Shown: one piece after another, positions 1-5,121 of the stretch
Position numbering within the stretch: the stretch's first letter is position 1
Layout of the letters: each line of letters opens with the position of its first letter
Origin: an uncultured Coriobacteriaceae bacterium
GTDB taxonomy: Bacteria; Actinomycetota; Coriobacteriia; Coriobacteriales; Eggerthellaceae
Direction: 5' to 3'
DNA length: 7,065 nucleotides
Assembly (NCBI GenBank): GCA_946623915.1
Contig: CAMORQ010000102.1
Span: 1-7,065 of the forward strand
The notes under the pieces: model-generated
The model's input: only the letters and a program-made list of their open reading frames with translations
Database searches by the model: none
Told to the model about the DNA's origin: nothing
Position numbers and translations under genes: made by a program

Positions 1-253
1 CGCGCATCAGCTCGAGGTTGGCCGCATCCACCGTAAGCGAGACGCGTTCCACGAGTGGATCGACGCGCGGCATGGTGTTCTCGATTTCCTTGGTGATGTT
101 TTCGACATGCTCGAGTGTGGGCTGAAGGTCGTCAATCGTCTTGCGCGCGACCTTGAGCGTGTTAATGAGCTCGACGATGAACCAGATGAGCGCAACGCCC
201 ACGAGGATGAAAACAATCGGCAGAAGTATGTTCAGAACAGACACCGCGTCCAT
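1..253 (-). CDS. DUF948-type membrane-anchored coiled-coil protein (partial, C-terminus beyond the window)
   Basis: The ATG at 253-251 is preceded, 7 bases away, by AGGGAG, a good Shine-Dalgarno site. The 84 codons present show a short N-terminus, one hydrophobic helix (about residues 5-30, ILLPIVFILVGVALIWFIVE), then a charged amphipathic stretch rich in Lys, Glu and Asp with heptad-like spacing (about 31-84). This matches the layout of DUF948 proteins (B. subtilis YtxG-like 'general stress' family): one N-terminal membrane anchor followed by a cytoplasmic coiled coil. Their biochemical role is not established. It lies 54 bp downstream of rarA on the same strand and is probably co-transcribed with it. 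In many Actinomycetota I recall rarA, a DUF948 gene and alaS in this order, so alaS may follow outside the window. The family assignment rests on topology and sequence style, not a profile search. Confidence 0.8.
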   Translation of the reverse strand, partial: MDAVSVLNILLPIVFILVGVALIWFIVELINTLKVARKTIDDLQPTLEHVENITKEIENTMPRVDPLVERVSLTVDAANLELMR

Positions 254-307
254 AGGTATGCTCCCTTCGAAAAACCTCTTGATAACTAAGGGATTCTACC
301 ACTTCGA

Positions 308-1627
308 CTAGGTATTTCTATCGCGGGATGCGGCATTTTCACGATAGCCCTCCCAACCGCGTTCGCTTGGGTGGTAGAAACAGCCGCGTTCCAAACCATC
401 GGGCAGGTAGCGCTGCTCCACCCAACCGGATGGGTAATCGTGGGGGTAGAGGTAGTCCCCGTAGTTTTCCGAACCAGGGCGATGCCTGTCGCGCAGATGG
501 TCGGGAACATCTCGCTTGGGGCCGTTGCGCACCTCGGAAAGCGCCGCGTCGATCCCCGCTTCGGCCGCGTTGCTCTTTGGCGCCAGGGCAAGGTAGGTAG
601 CCGCTTGCGCCAAATTGATCCGGCATTCGGGGTATCCAATGACCTCGGCGGACCTGAAAGCGGCCTCTGCGATAAGAAGCGCCATCGGGTCGGCGTTGCC
701 GATGTCTTCGCTAGCCAAGATGAACATGCGACGCGCGATGAACTTCGGGTCCTCCCCGCCGTCGATCATGCGCGCAAGCCAATACAAGGCCGCATCCGGA
801 TCGGAGCCCCTCATGGACTTGATGAAGGCGCTGATGACGTCGTAATGCATGTCGCGGTTTTTGTCGTAGGGAAGGTTGCGGTGCGGCGTCGCCTTGCGCA
901 CCTGCTCTTGCGTTATGACCGCAGGAGAAGCAGGCGTCCCAGGCTCGATTAAGGCCGCTGCAAGCTCGAGGGTGGTAAGCGAGCCGCGCCCATCGCCACC
1001 GGAAAGCACGACGATGGCGTCGCGGGCATCGTCATCGAGCACGTAGCGCCCGCCGAAGCCGCGCTCGTCGGTAAGCGCATTGTCGAGCAGCTGGCAGATG
1101 TCTTCGTCGGACAGCGACGAGAGCTCCACGACGCGGCTGCGCGAAATGAGCGCCGAATTCACTTCGAAAAAGGGATTTTCAGTCGTGGCGCCGACCATGA
1201 CGACGACGCGGTCTTCCACGGCGTGCAGCAGCGCATCCTGCTGACTGCGGTTGAAACGATGGATCTCGTCGATGAACAATATCGTGCGCAGGTGCTGGAT
1301 CGTCAGGCGCTTTTCGGCAGCGTCGATTTCCCTACGGAGGTCGGCGACCGTTCCTCCGACAGCGCTGACCTCGACAAACGTCGCCTTGGTGGACTCGGCG
1401 ATGATATGCGCAATGGACGTTTTGCCCGTGCCCGCAGGTCCAAAGAGAATGACGCTGGTCAAGTCGTCGTGCTCTATGGCGGCGCGCAACCAGCTGTCCG
1501 GACCGACGGCGTCGCGCTGCCCGACCAATTCGTCGAGCGTGCGTGGTCGCATGCGCACAGCCAGCGGAGCCACTTCCAGGCGAGCCGCGTCTTCTATTTC
1601 GGTAAAAAGATTGTCCATGGATGCCAC
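308..1627 (-). CDS. rarA: Replication-associated recombination protein A (RarA/MgsA), AAA+ ATPase
   Basis: RarA is a tetrameric clamp-loader-like ATPase that acts in the cytoplasm at stalled replication forks, with single-strand binding protein and RecA/RecFOR as known partners in E. coli and B. subtilis. The 439-residue product has the whole family layout: Walker A GPAGTGKT (63-70), Walker B ILFIDEIHRFNRSQQD (116-131), sensor 1 GATTENP (146-152), arginine-finger SRSR (162-165), sensor-2 region GGDGR (210-214), then the MgsA C-terminal domain with RGSDPDAALYWLARM (273-287), ASEDIGNADP (305-314) and a C-terminal YPHDYPSGW...QRYLPDGL segment (394-412). Length is normal for the family (E. coli 447). 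The sensor-2 motif, usually GDARRALN, reads GDGRGSLT here, with the key Arg kept. Two starts are possible: GTG at 1627 and ATG at 1618. Neither has a strong ribosome site; AAGTGG is 5-6 bases before the ATG, which makes the ATG at least as likely. A 6S RNA gene lies upstream on the same strand. Confidence 0.96.
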   Translation of the reverse strand: MASMDNLFTEIEDAARLEVAPLAVRMRPRTLDELVGQRDAVGPDSWLRAAIEHDDLTSVILFGPAGTGKTSIAHIIAESTKATFVEVSAVGGTVADLRREIDAAEKRLTIQHLRTILFIDEIHRFNRSQQDALLHAVEDRVVVMVGATTENPFFEVNSALISRSRVVELSSLSDEDICQLLDNALTDERGFGGRYVLDDDARDAIVVLSGGDGRGSLTTLELAAALIEPGTPASPAVITQEQVRKATPHRNLPYDKNRDMHYDVISAFIKSMRGSDPDAALYWLARMIDGGEDPKFIARRMFILASEDIGNADPMALLIAEAAFRSAEVIGYPECRINLAQAATYLALAPKSNAAEAGIDAALSEVRNGPKRDVPDHLRDRHRPGSENYGDYLYPHDYPSGWVEQRYLPDGLERGCFYHPSERGWEGYRENAASRDRNT

Positions 1628-1789
1628 TTTATCACTACTCGCCCAACGCGGCGCCGGCGACCTTGCCGCCGCTTCGGTGGCAAACGGGGTTCCAAACGTA
1701 TACGGGTCGTGTCAAGGCAGGAAACACGCGTCTAGACAATGGCTGCACCCAGCATCATGCGAGAGGGCAATCGAGTTTCTTGCAAAACC

Positions 1790-1960
1790 AAAGCGAAAGC
1801 CCCACCTCCGCTAAGGATGAACCCACCTCAACAGGTGGGTGCTCGCAGCACGCTTCCTGGCTTTCGTATCAACGGATGCGAATCCCCATTTCACGAGCAA
1901 TCTAGAGCTCCCTATAAAATAGCATCGGTCCATCGCTAAATAACACGGAGGCAGGACCTG
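1790..1960 (-). ncRNA. ssrS: 6S RNA, regulator of RNA polymerase holoenzyme
   Basis: 6S RNA mimics an open promoter and binds the housekeeping sigma-factor RNA polymerase. On the minus strand this stretch folds into the 6S plan. A 12-bp closing stem joins GTCCTGCCTCCG (1957-1946) to CGGAGGTGGGGC (1810-1799), with three G-U pairs and no mismatch. A large central bubble follows, whose 5' strand (1945-1900) contains GGACCGATGC and whose 3' strand holds the hairpin ACCCACCT-GTTG-AGGTGGGT followed by TCA (1840-1818), the motif I recognise as the 6S 3'-bubble hairpin. A terminal arm starts with TGCTCG/CGAGCA (1899-1894 with 1845-1840) and ends in TTCGCATC-CGTT-GATACGAA (1882-1863, one mismatch). 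Length near 170 nt fits 6S RNA (about 180-190 in E. coli and B. subtilis). TATACT lies 7 bases before the proposed 5' end. The 3' end is followed by a T-rich run to about 1784 and is uncertain by some 10 bases. No covariance model was run. The neighbouring rarA supports the call, since B. subtilis bsrB lies close to yrvN (rarA). Confidence 0.82.
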
Positions 1961-1965
1961 CTCCG
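1946..1965 (-). repeat. Near-palindrome across the 6S RNA 5' end
   Basis: The minus strand reads CGGAGCAGGTCCTGCCTCCG here, a dyad of CGGAG...CTCCG outside and GCAGG/CCTGC inside, with one base of offset. It covers the predicted transcription start (about 1960) and most of the 5' arm of the 6S closing stem. It could be a protein-binding dyad at the start site, or let the RNA 5' end fold on itself instead of pairing with the 3' arm. The repeat is plain in the sequence; both functions are inference. Confidence 0.55.
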
Positions 1966-1966
1966 A

Positions 1967-1972
1967 AGTATA
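1967..1972 (-). promoter_or_regulatory. -10 box of the 6S RNA promoter (TATACT)
   Basis: TATACT on the minus strand (1972 to 1967) differs from consensus TATAAT at one position. It places a transcription start near 1960, a few bases before the 5' arm of the 6S closing stem. At 16-18 bp spacing the -35 region (about 1989-1996) reads TCATTT/CATTTT, which is a poor match to TTGACA. Activator help or a weak -35 is therefore likely. Confidence 0.55.
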
Positions 1973-2020
1973 CGCCACGGAGACGGCAAAAATGAGTCTT
2001 GATTTTTGTTTTCGGAGGGG

Positions 2021-2057
2021 GTATGCGAGGGTATGCGAGGGGTATGCGCATGCATAC
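2021..2057 (+). repeat. Helically phased GTATGCG direct repeats ending in an inverted repeat; candidate operator
   Basis: GTATGCGAGG occurs at 2021-2030 and again at 2031-2040, and a third GTATGCG starts at 2042, so the copies are 10 and 11 bp apart and lie on one face of the helix. The third copy is also the left arm of a perfect inverted repeat GTATGC-GCAT-GCATAC (2042-2057). The array sits between two divergent promoters, about 60-96 bp upstream of the -10 side of the 6S RNA promoter and about 60-95 bp upstream of TATAAT at 2117. This layout suits a regulator that binds cooperatively. The repeats are directly visible; the operator role is inferred and the cognate regulator unknown. Confidence 0.5.
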
Positions 2058-2116
2058 GTTCGCGCACGGGGCCCTCTGCCCCATGGCAAGGTGGCGGGGT
2101 CGATTGTCGTTGGCGG

Positions 2117-2122
2117 TATAAT
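2117..2122 (+). promoter_or_regulatory. -10 box (TATAAT) of the pilus-like operon
   Basis: A consensus TATAAT on the plus strand stands in a GC-rich region, 46 bases before the TTG start of the lipoprotein gene, giving a start of transcription near 2129. No TTGACA-like element lies at 16-18 bp spacing (the bases there are GGCGGGG) and no TGn extended -10 is present. TTGTCG at 2104-2109 is too close. Transcription may therefore need an activator, for which the GTATGCG repeats upstream are candidates. Confidence 0.55.
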
Positions 2123-2138
2123 TCACTTGATTGAAAGG

Positions 2139-2176
2139 GCTGCGCAGCCGATCCGCGTACATCGCAATTGCGCAGC
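2139..2176 (+). promoter_or_regulatory. Leader stem that would cover the TTG start
   Basis: GCTGCGCA (2139-2146) is the exact reverse complement of TGCGCAGC (2169-2176), so the leader RNA could form an 8-bp stem with a 22-base loop that takes in part of the TTG codon at 2168-2170. The segment also holds two perfect palindromes, GGCTGCGCAGCC (2138-2149) and CGCAATTGCG (2163-2172), which could equally be DNA-binding dyads just downstream of the promoter. Structure is seen in the sequence; function is inferred. Confidence 0.35.
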
Positions 2177-3139
2177 GTCACAGACAAGGAGCGCACAACG
2201 CAAAAGCGCCGCCGACATCGCTTCATCCAGACGTTTACAGTCGCCGTGCTCCTCTGCACGCTGGCTTCGCTTTTCTTGACGACGGGATGCGCGCAGAACG
2301 GCAACGGCAGCGCCAGCGCCGGCAAGGAGGCTACGCCTTTCGCTCCGACGTTTCATGACGCGTCCTTTTCCGCCGACGCTGCCGAAACTGATGGCACGAA
2401 CTACATCGACCTTTCCCATGCAAACGAAGGAACGATCGGGGCGAGTGCCACAAACGAAGCGCGCCTGAAGCTTCAGGTGGCGCTCGGAGAGCAAAGCTAC
2501 AACTACGACCTTCCCTCCGACGGGACCCCCATCGTCGTCCCCGTGAACATGGGCGACGGGCCCTACACCGTGCGCATCATGCAGAACACGAGCGCAGACC
2601 GCTACGTCGAACTGTTTTCCGCATCCGCCGACGTCGCGCTCGACGACGAGAACGGGCCGTTTTTGCGACCGAACGTCATCTGCGACTACCGGCAAGACAG
2701 CGCCTGCGTCCAGAAAGCAAGCGAGCTGTGCGCCGATGCGAAAACCGAAAGCGAAGCGTTCGACGCCATCTACGACTTCATCTGCAACAACATCGACTAC
2801 GACCATGAAAAGGCCGATGCGCTCGCAGACGTCACCGGCTACGTGCCGAACCCCGACGACACGCTGTCCTCTGGAAAAGGCATTTGCTTCGACTACGCGA
2901 CGCTTGCCGCCGCGATGCTTCGCAGCCAGGGAATCGCCACGAAAATACTCACGGGATACGTGGCGCCCGATAACGTCTACCACGCTTGGGATATGATATA
3001 CATCGACGGCTCTTGGGTATCCCTGCACATCAGTGCCAAGCCGGGACAATGGGCCCGAGCGGACATGACGTTTGCGGCGAACGGCGCCGAAGACGCCATC
3101 GGTGACGGCAGCGCCTACGCCGACAGGTACACCTACTAA
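2168..3139 (+). CDS. Transglutaminase-like (papain-fold) surface lipoprotein, first gene of the pilus-like operon
   Basis: The product (323 residues from TTG) starts with a basic stretch (KRRRHR, 13-18), a hydrophobic core (about 19-38) and a lipobox-like LTTGC with Cys41, so it should be exported and lipid-anchored on the outer face of the membrane. A Ser/Ala/Gly-rich linker follows, then a beta-rich region (about 80-165). The C-terminal half is a transglutaminase core: Cys240 in GKGICFDYATLAAAM, His272 in VYHAWDMIYIDGSW, and Asp299 in RADMTFAANGA as the probable third catalytic residue. The usual Asp position, about 15 residues after the His, holds His287 instead. Such proteins are mostly amide-forming or amide-cleaving surface enzymes; the substrate here is unknown. 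The next gene follows after 19 bp, so a role with the pilus-like machine is plausible but inferred. The TTG start has no ribosome site; a good AAGGAG (2186-2191) lies inside the reading frame, before an ACG codon (2198), so the start is unsure. No canonical start codon lies between the TTG and the signal peptide core. Confidence 0.88.
   Translation: MRSVTDKERTTQKRRRHRFIQTFTVAVLLCTLASLFLTTGCAQNGNGSASAGKEATPFAPTFHDASFSADAAETDGTNYIDLSHANEGTIGASATNEARLKLQVALGEQSYNYDLPSDGTPIVVPVNMGDGPYTVRIMQNTSADRYVELFSASADVALDDENGPFLRPNVICDYRQDSACVQKASELCADAKTESEAFDAIYDFICNNIDYDHEKADALADVTGYVPNPDDTLSSGKGICFDYATLAAAMLRSQGIATKILTGYVAPDNVYHAWDMIYIDGSWVSLHISAKPGQWARADMTFAANGAEDAIGDGSAYADRYTY
2186..2191 (+). promoter_or_regulatory. 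Strong AAGGAG without a canonical start codon
   Basis: AAGGAG here is the best Shine-Dalgarno match near the lipoprotein gene, yet the codon at proper spacing (6 bases) is ACG at 2198-2200, in frame with the gene. Starting there would give an N-terminus of TQKRRRHRF and then the membrane segment, an ordinary lipoprotein signal peptide. Either the rare ACG start is used, or the upstream TTG (2168) is used and this match is chance. Confidence 0.3.
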
Positions 3140-3147
3140 CACCGCGC

Positions 3148-3154
3148 AAGGAGG
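3148..3154 (+). promoter_or_regulatory. Ribosome binding site AAGGAGG that sets the GTG start of the GspF/PilC gene
   Basis: AAGGAGG lies 4 bases before GTG 3159-3161. The frame stays open far upstream (to 3072) inside the previous gene, but this site marks the real start. The in-frame ATG at 3174 is 19 bases away, too far for good initiation. Confidence 0.75.
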
Positions 3155-3158
3155 ATGT

Positions 3159-4211
3159 GTGACACGCAAAGGCATGGAAAGCGGCGCAGTAAGCGTGTTC
3201 TGCGAAAGCATTGCAGTGATGCTTGCCGCAGGCATCCAGAACGAAGAGTCCCTGGGTCTTTTGGCTGAAAACACCCGCGACGAAGCATTCAAGGAAACGT
3301 GCGAGAGCGTCTACCGTGGCCTGGTCGCCCAGAAATCCCTGGCTGACTCCATGGAGGCAAGCGGCGCTTTCCCGGAATTCGCCGTGGATATGGTGCGCAC
3401 CGGCGAAGCGTCGGGCAGGCTGGAATCCACCTGCGCATCGCTCGCGCGCTATTACAACGAAGAGGACCGGCTGCTTTCGAAACTGCACAGCTCGGTGGTC
3501 TACCCTGTCGTGCTTTTCGTGCTGATGGCAGTCATTTTGCTGTTCACGATGCTTGTGATCATCCCCATCTTCCTCGACACCTACCAGCGCATTTCCGGCG
3601 GCTTGGCCACCGGCTCCTACACCTTCGTCATCGGATCGATGGTCGTGGGATGGGCGGCGTTTGCCCTTGCGGTTATCGGCGCCGTGTTCACCCTTGTCGT
3701 CGCCTTGATGACGCATTCGCAGGGCAACCTGCATGCACTCGAGCGCCTGCTCGAAGCGCTGCCCTTCACACGCAATGCCGCCAAACAGCTGGCATTGTCC
3801 AGATTCACGAGCGTGCTCACATCCTACGCCGCCATCGGGGCGCCCAACGACGTCGCCTTGACCGAAGCGGCGAAGACCGTCGAATCGAAGGGTTTGCGCC
3901 AAAGAGTCGACGCGGCGGCGGCGCAGGCGAGCAACCTCGACAACCCCAAATCGCTCGCACAGGCTCTTGGCGACAACGAGGTGTTCGGCCCGGTGTACGC
4001 GCGCATGCTAACCGTAGGCGACACGAGTGGCAACCTCGATGAAGTGCTCGACCAGATGAGCAACACGTTCTTCGAGGACGCGCTCCTGCAGATGGACGAA
4101 TCCCTTGACCGAATCGAACCGGCCTTGGCTGCGTTCCTCACGGTTACCGTCGGCGCCACCCTCATCGCGGTCATGATCCCGCTCATCGGCATCCTCGGAT
4201 CGATCGGATAG
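3159..4211 (+). CDS. Type II secretion F / PilC-family inner-membrane platform protein
   Basis: GspF/PilC proteins form the inner-membrane platform that passes the work of the pilus or secretion ATPase to the growing pilin fibre. The 350-residue product has two T2SSF repeats. The first (about 10-140) has the family signature GEASGRLEST (82-91) and ends in a YPVVLF... membrane helix (about 115-139). A second membrane segment spans about 154-184. The second repeat (about 210-346) has GDTSGNLDEVLDQM (287-300) and a C-terminal hydrophobic helix (about 322-346). It is shorter than typical PilC (about 400), mainly because the cytoplasmic N-terminus before the first repeat is reduced to some ten residues. 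It follows the transglutaminase gene by 19 bp and precedes the next gene by 5 bp. The family is certain; whether the machine is a pilus or a secretion pseudopilus cannot be told from this gene. Confidence 0.93.
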   Translation: MTRKGMESGAVSVFCESIAVMLAAGIQNEESLGLLAENTRDEAFKETCESVYRGLVAQKSLADSMEASGAFPEFAVDMVRTGEASGRLESTCASLARYYNEEDRLLSKLHSSVVYPVVLFVLMAVILLFTMLVIIPIFLDTYQRISGGLATGSYTFVIGSMVVGWAAFALAVIGAVFTLVVALMTHSQGNLHALERLLEALPFTRNAAKQLALSRFTSVLTSYAAIGAPNDVALTEAAKTVESKGLRQRVDAAAAQASNLDNPKSLAQALGDNEVFGPVYARMLTVGDTSGNLDEVLDQMSNTFFEDALLQMDESLDRIEPALAAFLTVTVGATLIAVMIPLIGILGSIG

Positions 4212-4216
4212 ACGCG

Positions 4217-4543
4217 ATGTACCACCCCCAGACAGCCGACAGCGCCAGACACCGCGTCCGCAACCGCATCGCGACGATTGTCTGCGTCCTTGCGGTCATC
4301 GCGTTGTCCATGCTGTTCTTCGCGGGGGCGCAGGAAGCCATGCGAGAGCAAGGGGCCCTTTCCATGCGCACCGCCATCCTCGATGCAGCCAAGCAGTGCT
4401 GCGCCGTCGAAGGCGCCTATCCGAAGTCGATGGGATACCTGGTCGACCATTACGGACTGGTCGTGAACACCAACGACTACCTGGTCACCTACGAGTGTTT
4501 CGCCGACAACGTGATTCCAAGCGTGGTGGTGGTGCCCCGATGA
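4217..4543 (+). CDS. Small single-pass protein with pseudopilin-like layout, function unknown
   Basis: The 108-residue product has a basic N-terminus (RHRVRNR, 11-17), one hydrophobic helix (about 18-38) and a short exported domain of about 70 residues. The domain has a helix (about 47-62) followed by Glu-Gly-Ala-Tyr-Pro (65-69) and KSMGYLVDHYGLVVN, then a strand-rich end with YLVTYECFADNVIPSVVVV. The 'AVEG.YP.S..YL...YGL' pattern recalls the loop after the helix in GspG-like pseudopilins, and I recall similar small proteins beside F proteins in gut Bacillota. There is no prepilin cleavage motif. It carries an adjacent cysteine pair, Cys61-Cys62, and Cys94, which could form a disulfide outside the cell. 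It starts 5 bp after the GspF/PilC stop with no clear ribosome site and overlaps the next gene by 4 bp, so translation is probably coupled. No characterised function is known to me. Confidence 0.82.
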   Translation: MYHPQTADSARHRVRNRIATIVCVLAVIALSMLFFAGAQEAMREQGALSMRTAILDAAKQCCAVEGAYPKSMGYLVDHYGLVVNTNDYLVTYECFADNVIPSVVVVPR

Positions 4544-5121
4544 GCGGCGCGGCGAGGAACATATCGCTGGGTAGTCTGCGCGCCTACGAACGCGGCGCAT
4601 ACCGATCGCGCAGCATCCCGTTCGAAGCCATCCTGTTCGCTTTGATGATCGTGCTGCTCTTGCTCGCCCTGGTCATCGGTGCGGGCGTCTACCGAACGAT
4701 TTCCCAAACGCGCTGGGCCGACGAACAAAGCCGGACCGGCCTGGCATTGATAGCCAACAGCGTGCACATAACCGACTCCATCGACGCGGTGGGGGTAGGC
4801 GTCGGACCCGAAGGTCAGTCGCTGGTTCTTACCGAAACCGTGGGAGACTCCGCGTTCGAAACGCGGATCTACCTGTTCGAGGGCGCCGTCGTCGAAGAGT
4901 ACTCCCCTGCCGGCGCTCCGTACGCGCCCAGCAAAGCCACCGAGCTGGTGGCGAGTTCGGTTTTCGAGTTCTCCTACGCCGACCAACTTCTTTCCGTACA
5001 CACGTCCCAAGGGACCGAACACATCATGCTCCACAGCGTGCGCCGCAGCAACGTCTACGACGACACCCCCGAAAACGGAACGAGGCTCATGTCCTGGGAG
5101 GGCGGTGAGGACCATGACTAA
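4540..5121 (+). CDS. DUF4860-like single-pass protein, probable minor pseudopilin
   Basis: The start ATG shares bases with the preceding stop (ATGA), giving translational coupling. The 193-residue product has a basic N-terminus (residues 1-24), a long hydrophobic helix (about 27-50) with a glutamate at its entry (Glu29 in SRSIPFEAILF), then GAGVYRTI and an exported domain of about 140 residues. The order of motifs (GAGVY after the helix, a long alpha-helical spine, SLVLTETVGDSAFETRIYLFEG at about 94-115, then strand-rich segments) matches what I remember of DUF4860 proteins, which occur near PilT/GspF-like genes in Bacillota. A role as a minor fibre subunit or tip component is inferred. Glu29 copies the conserved Glu5 of pilins, but the residue before the would-be cleavage point is Arg, not Gly. 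Confidence 0.85.
   Translation: MSGAARNISLGSLRAYERGAYRSRSIPFEAILFALMIVLLLLALVIGAGVYRTISQTRWADEQSRTGLALIANSVHITDSIDAVGVGVGPEGQSLVLTETVGDSAFETRIYLFEGAVVEEYSPAGAPYAPSKATELVASSVFEFSYADQLLSVHTSQGTEHIMLHSVRRSNVYDDTPENGTRLMSWEGGEDHD

Noticed and set aside
1697..1715. TTGACA (minus strand, 1715-1710) followed by TATACG (1702-1697) as a rarA promoter
   Set aside because: The spacer is only 7 bp, far from the 16-18 bp needed. No good -10 lies 17 bp after the TTGACA and no good -35 lies 17 bp before the TATACG.
2021..2057. GTATGCG repeats as a CRISPR array or replication origin iterons
   Set aside because: The units are 7-10 bp with no spacers, and there is no AT-rich unwinding region, DnaA-box pattern or rep gene nearby.
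2068..2082. GGGGC-CCTCT-GCCCC hairpin as a terminator
   Set aside because: It has a 5-bp stem and no T-run on either side, and no gene ends nearby on either strand.
1992..2279. Small plus-strand open frame across the intergenic region
   Set aside because: It runs through the repeat array, the TATAAT box and the leader stem, has no ribosome site and shows no protein-like features.
2123..3292. Long open frame (389 codons) on the minus strand opposite the lipoprotein gene
   Set aside because: The translation is Val/Arg/Gly-rich with no domain pattern, and the plus-strand frame has clear lipoprotein and transglutaminase motifs. It is an effect of GC-rich codon use.
3030..3902. Open frame (290 codons) on the minus strand opposite the GspF/PilC gene
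   Set aside because: His/Gln/Gly-rich shadow translation with no recognisable motif; the plus strand is certain GspF/PilC.
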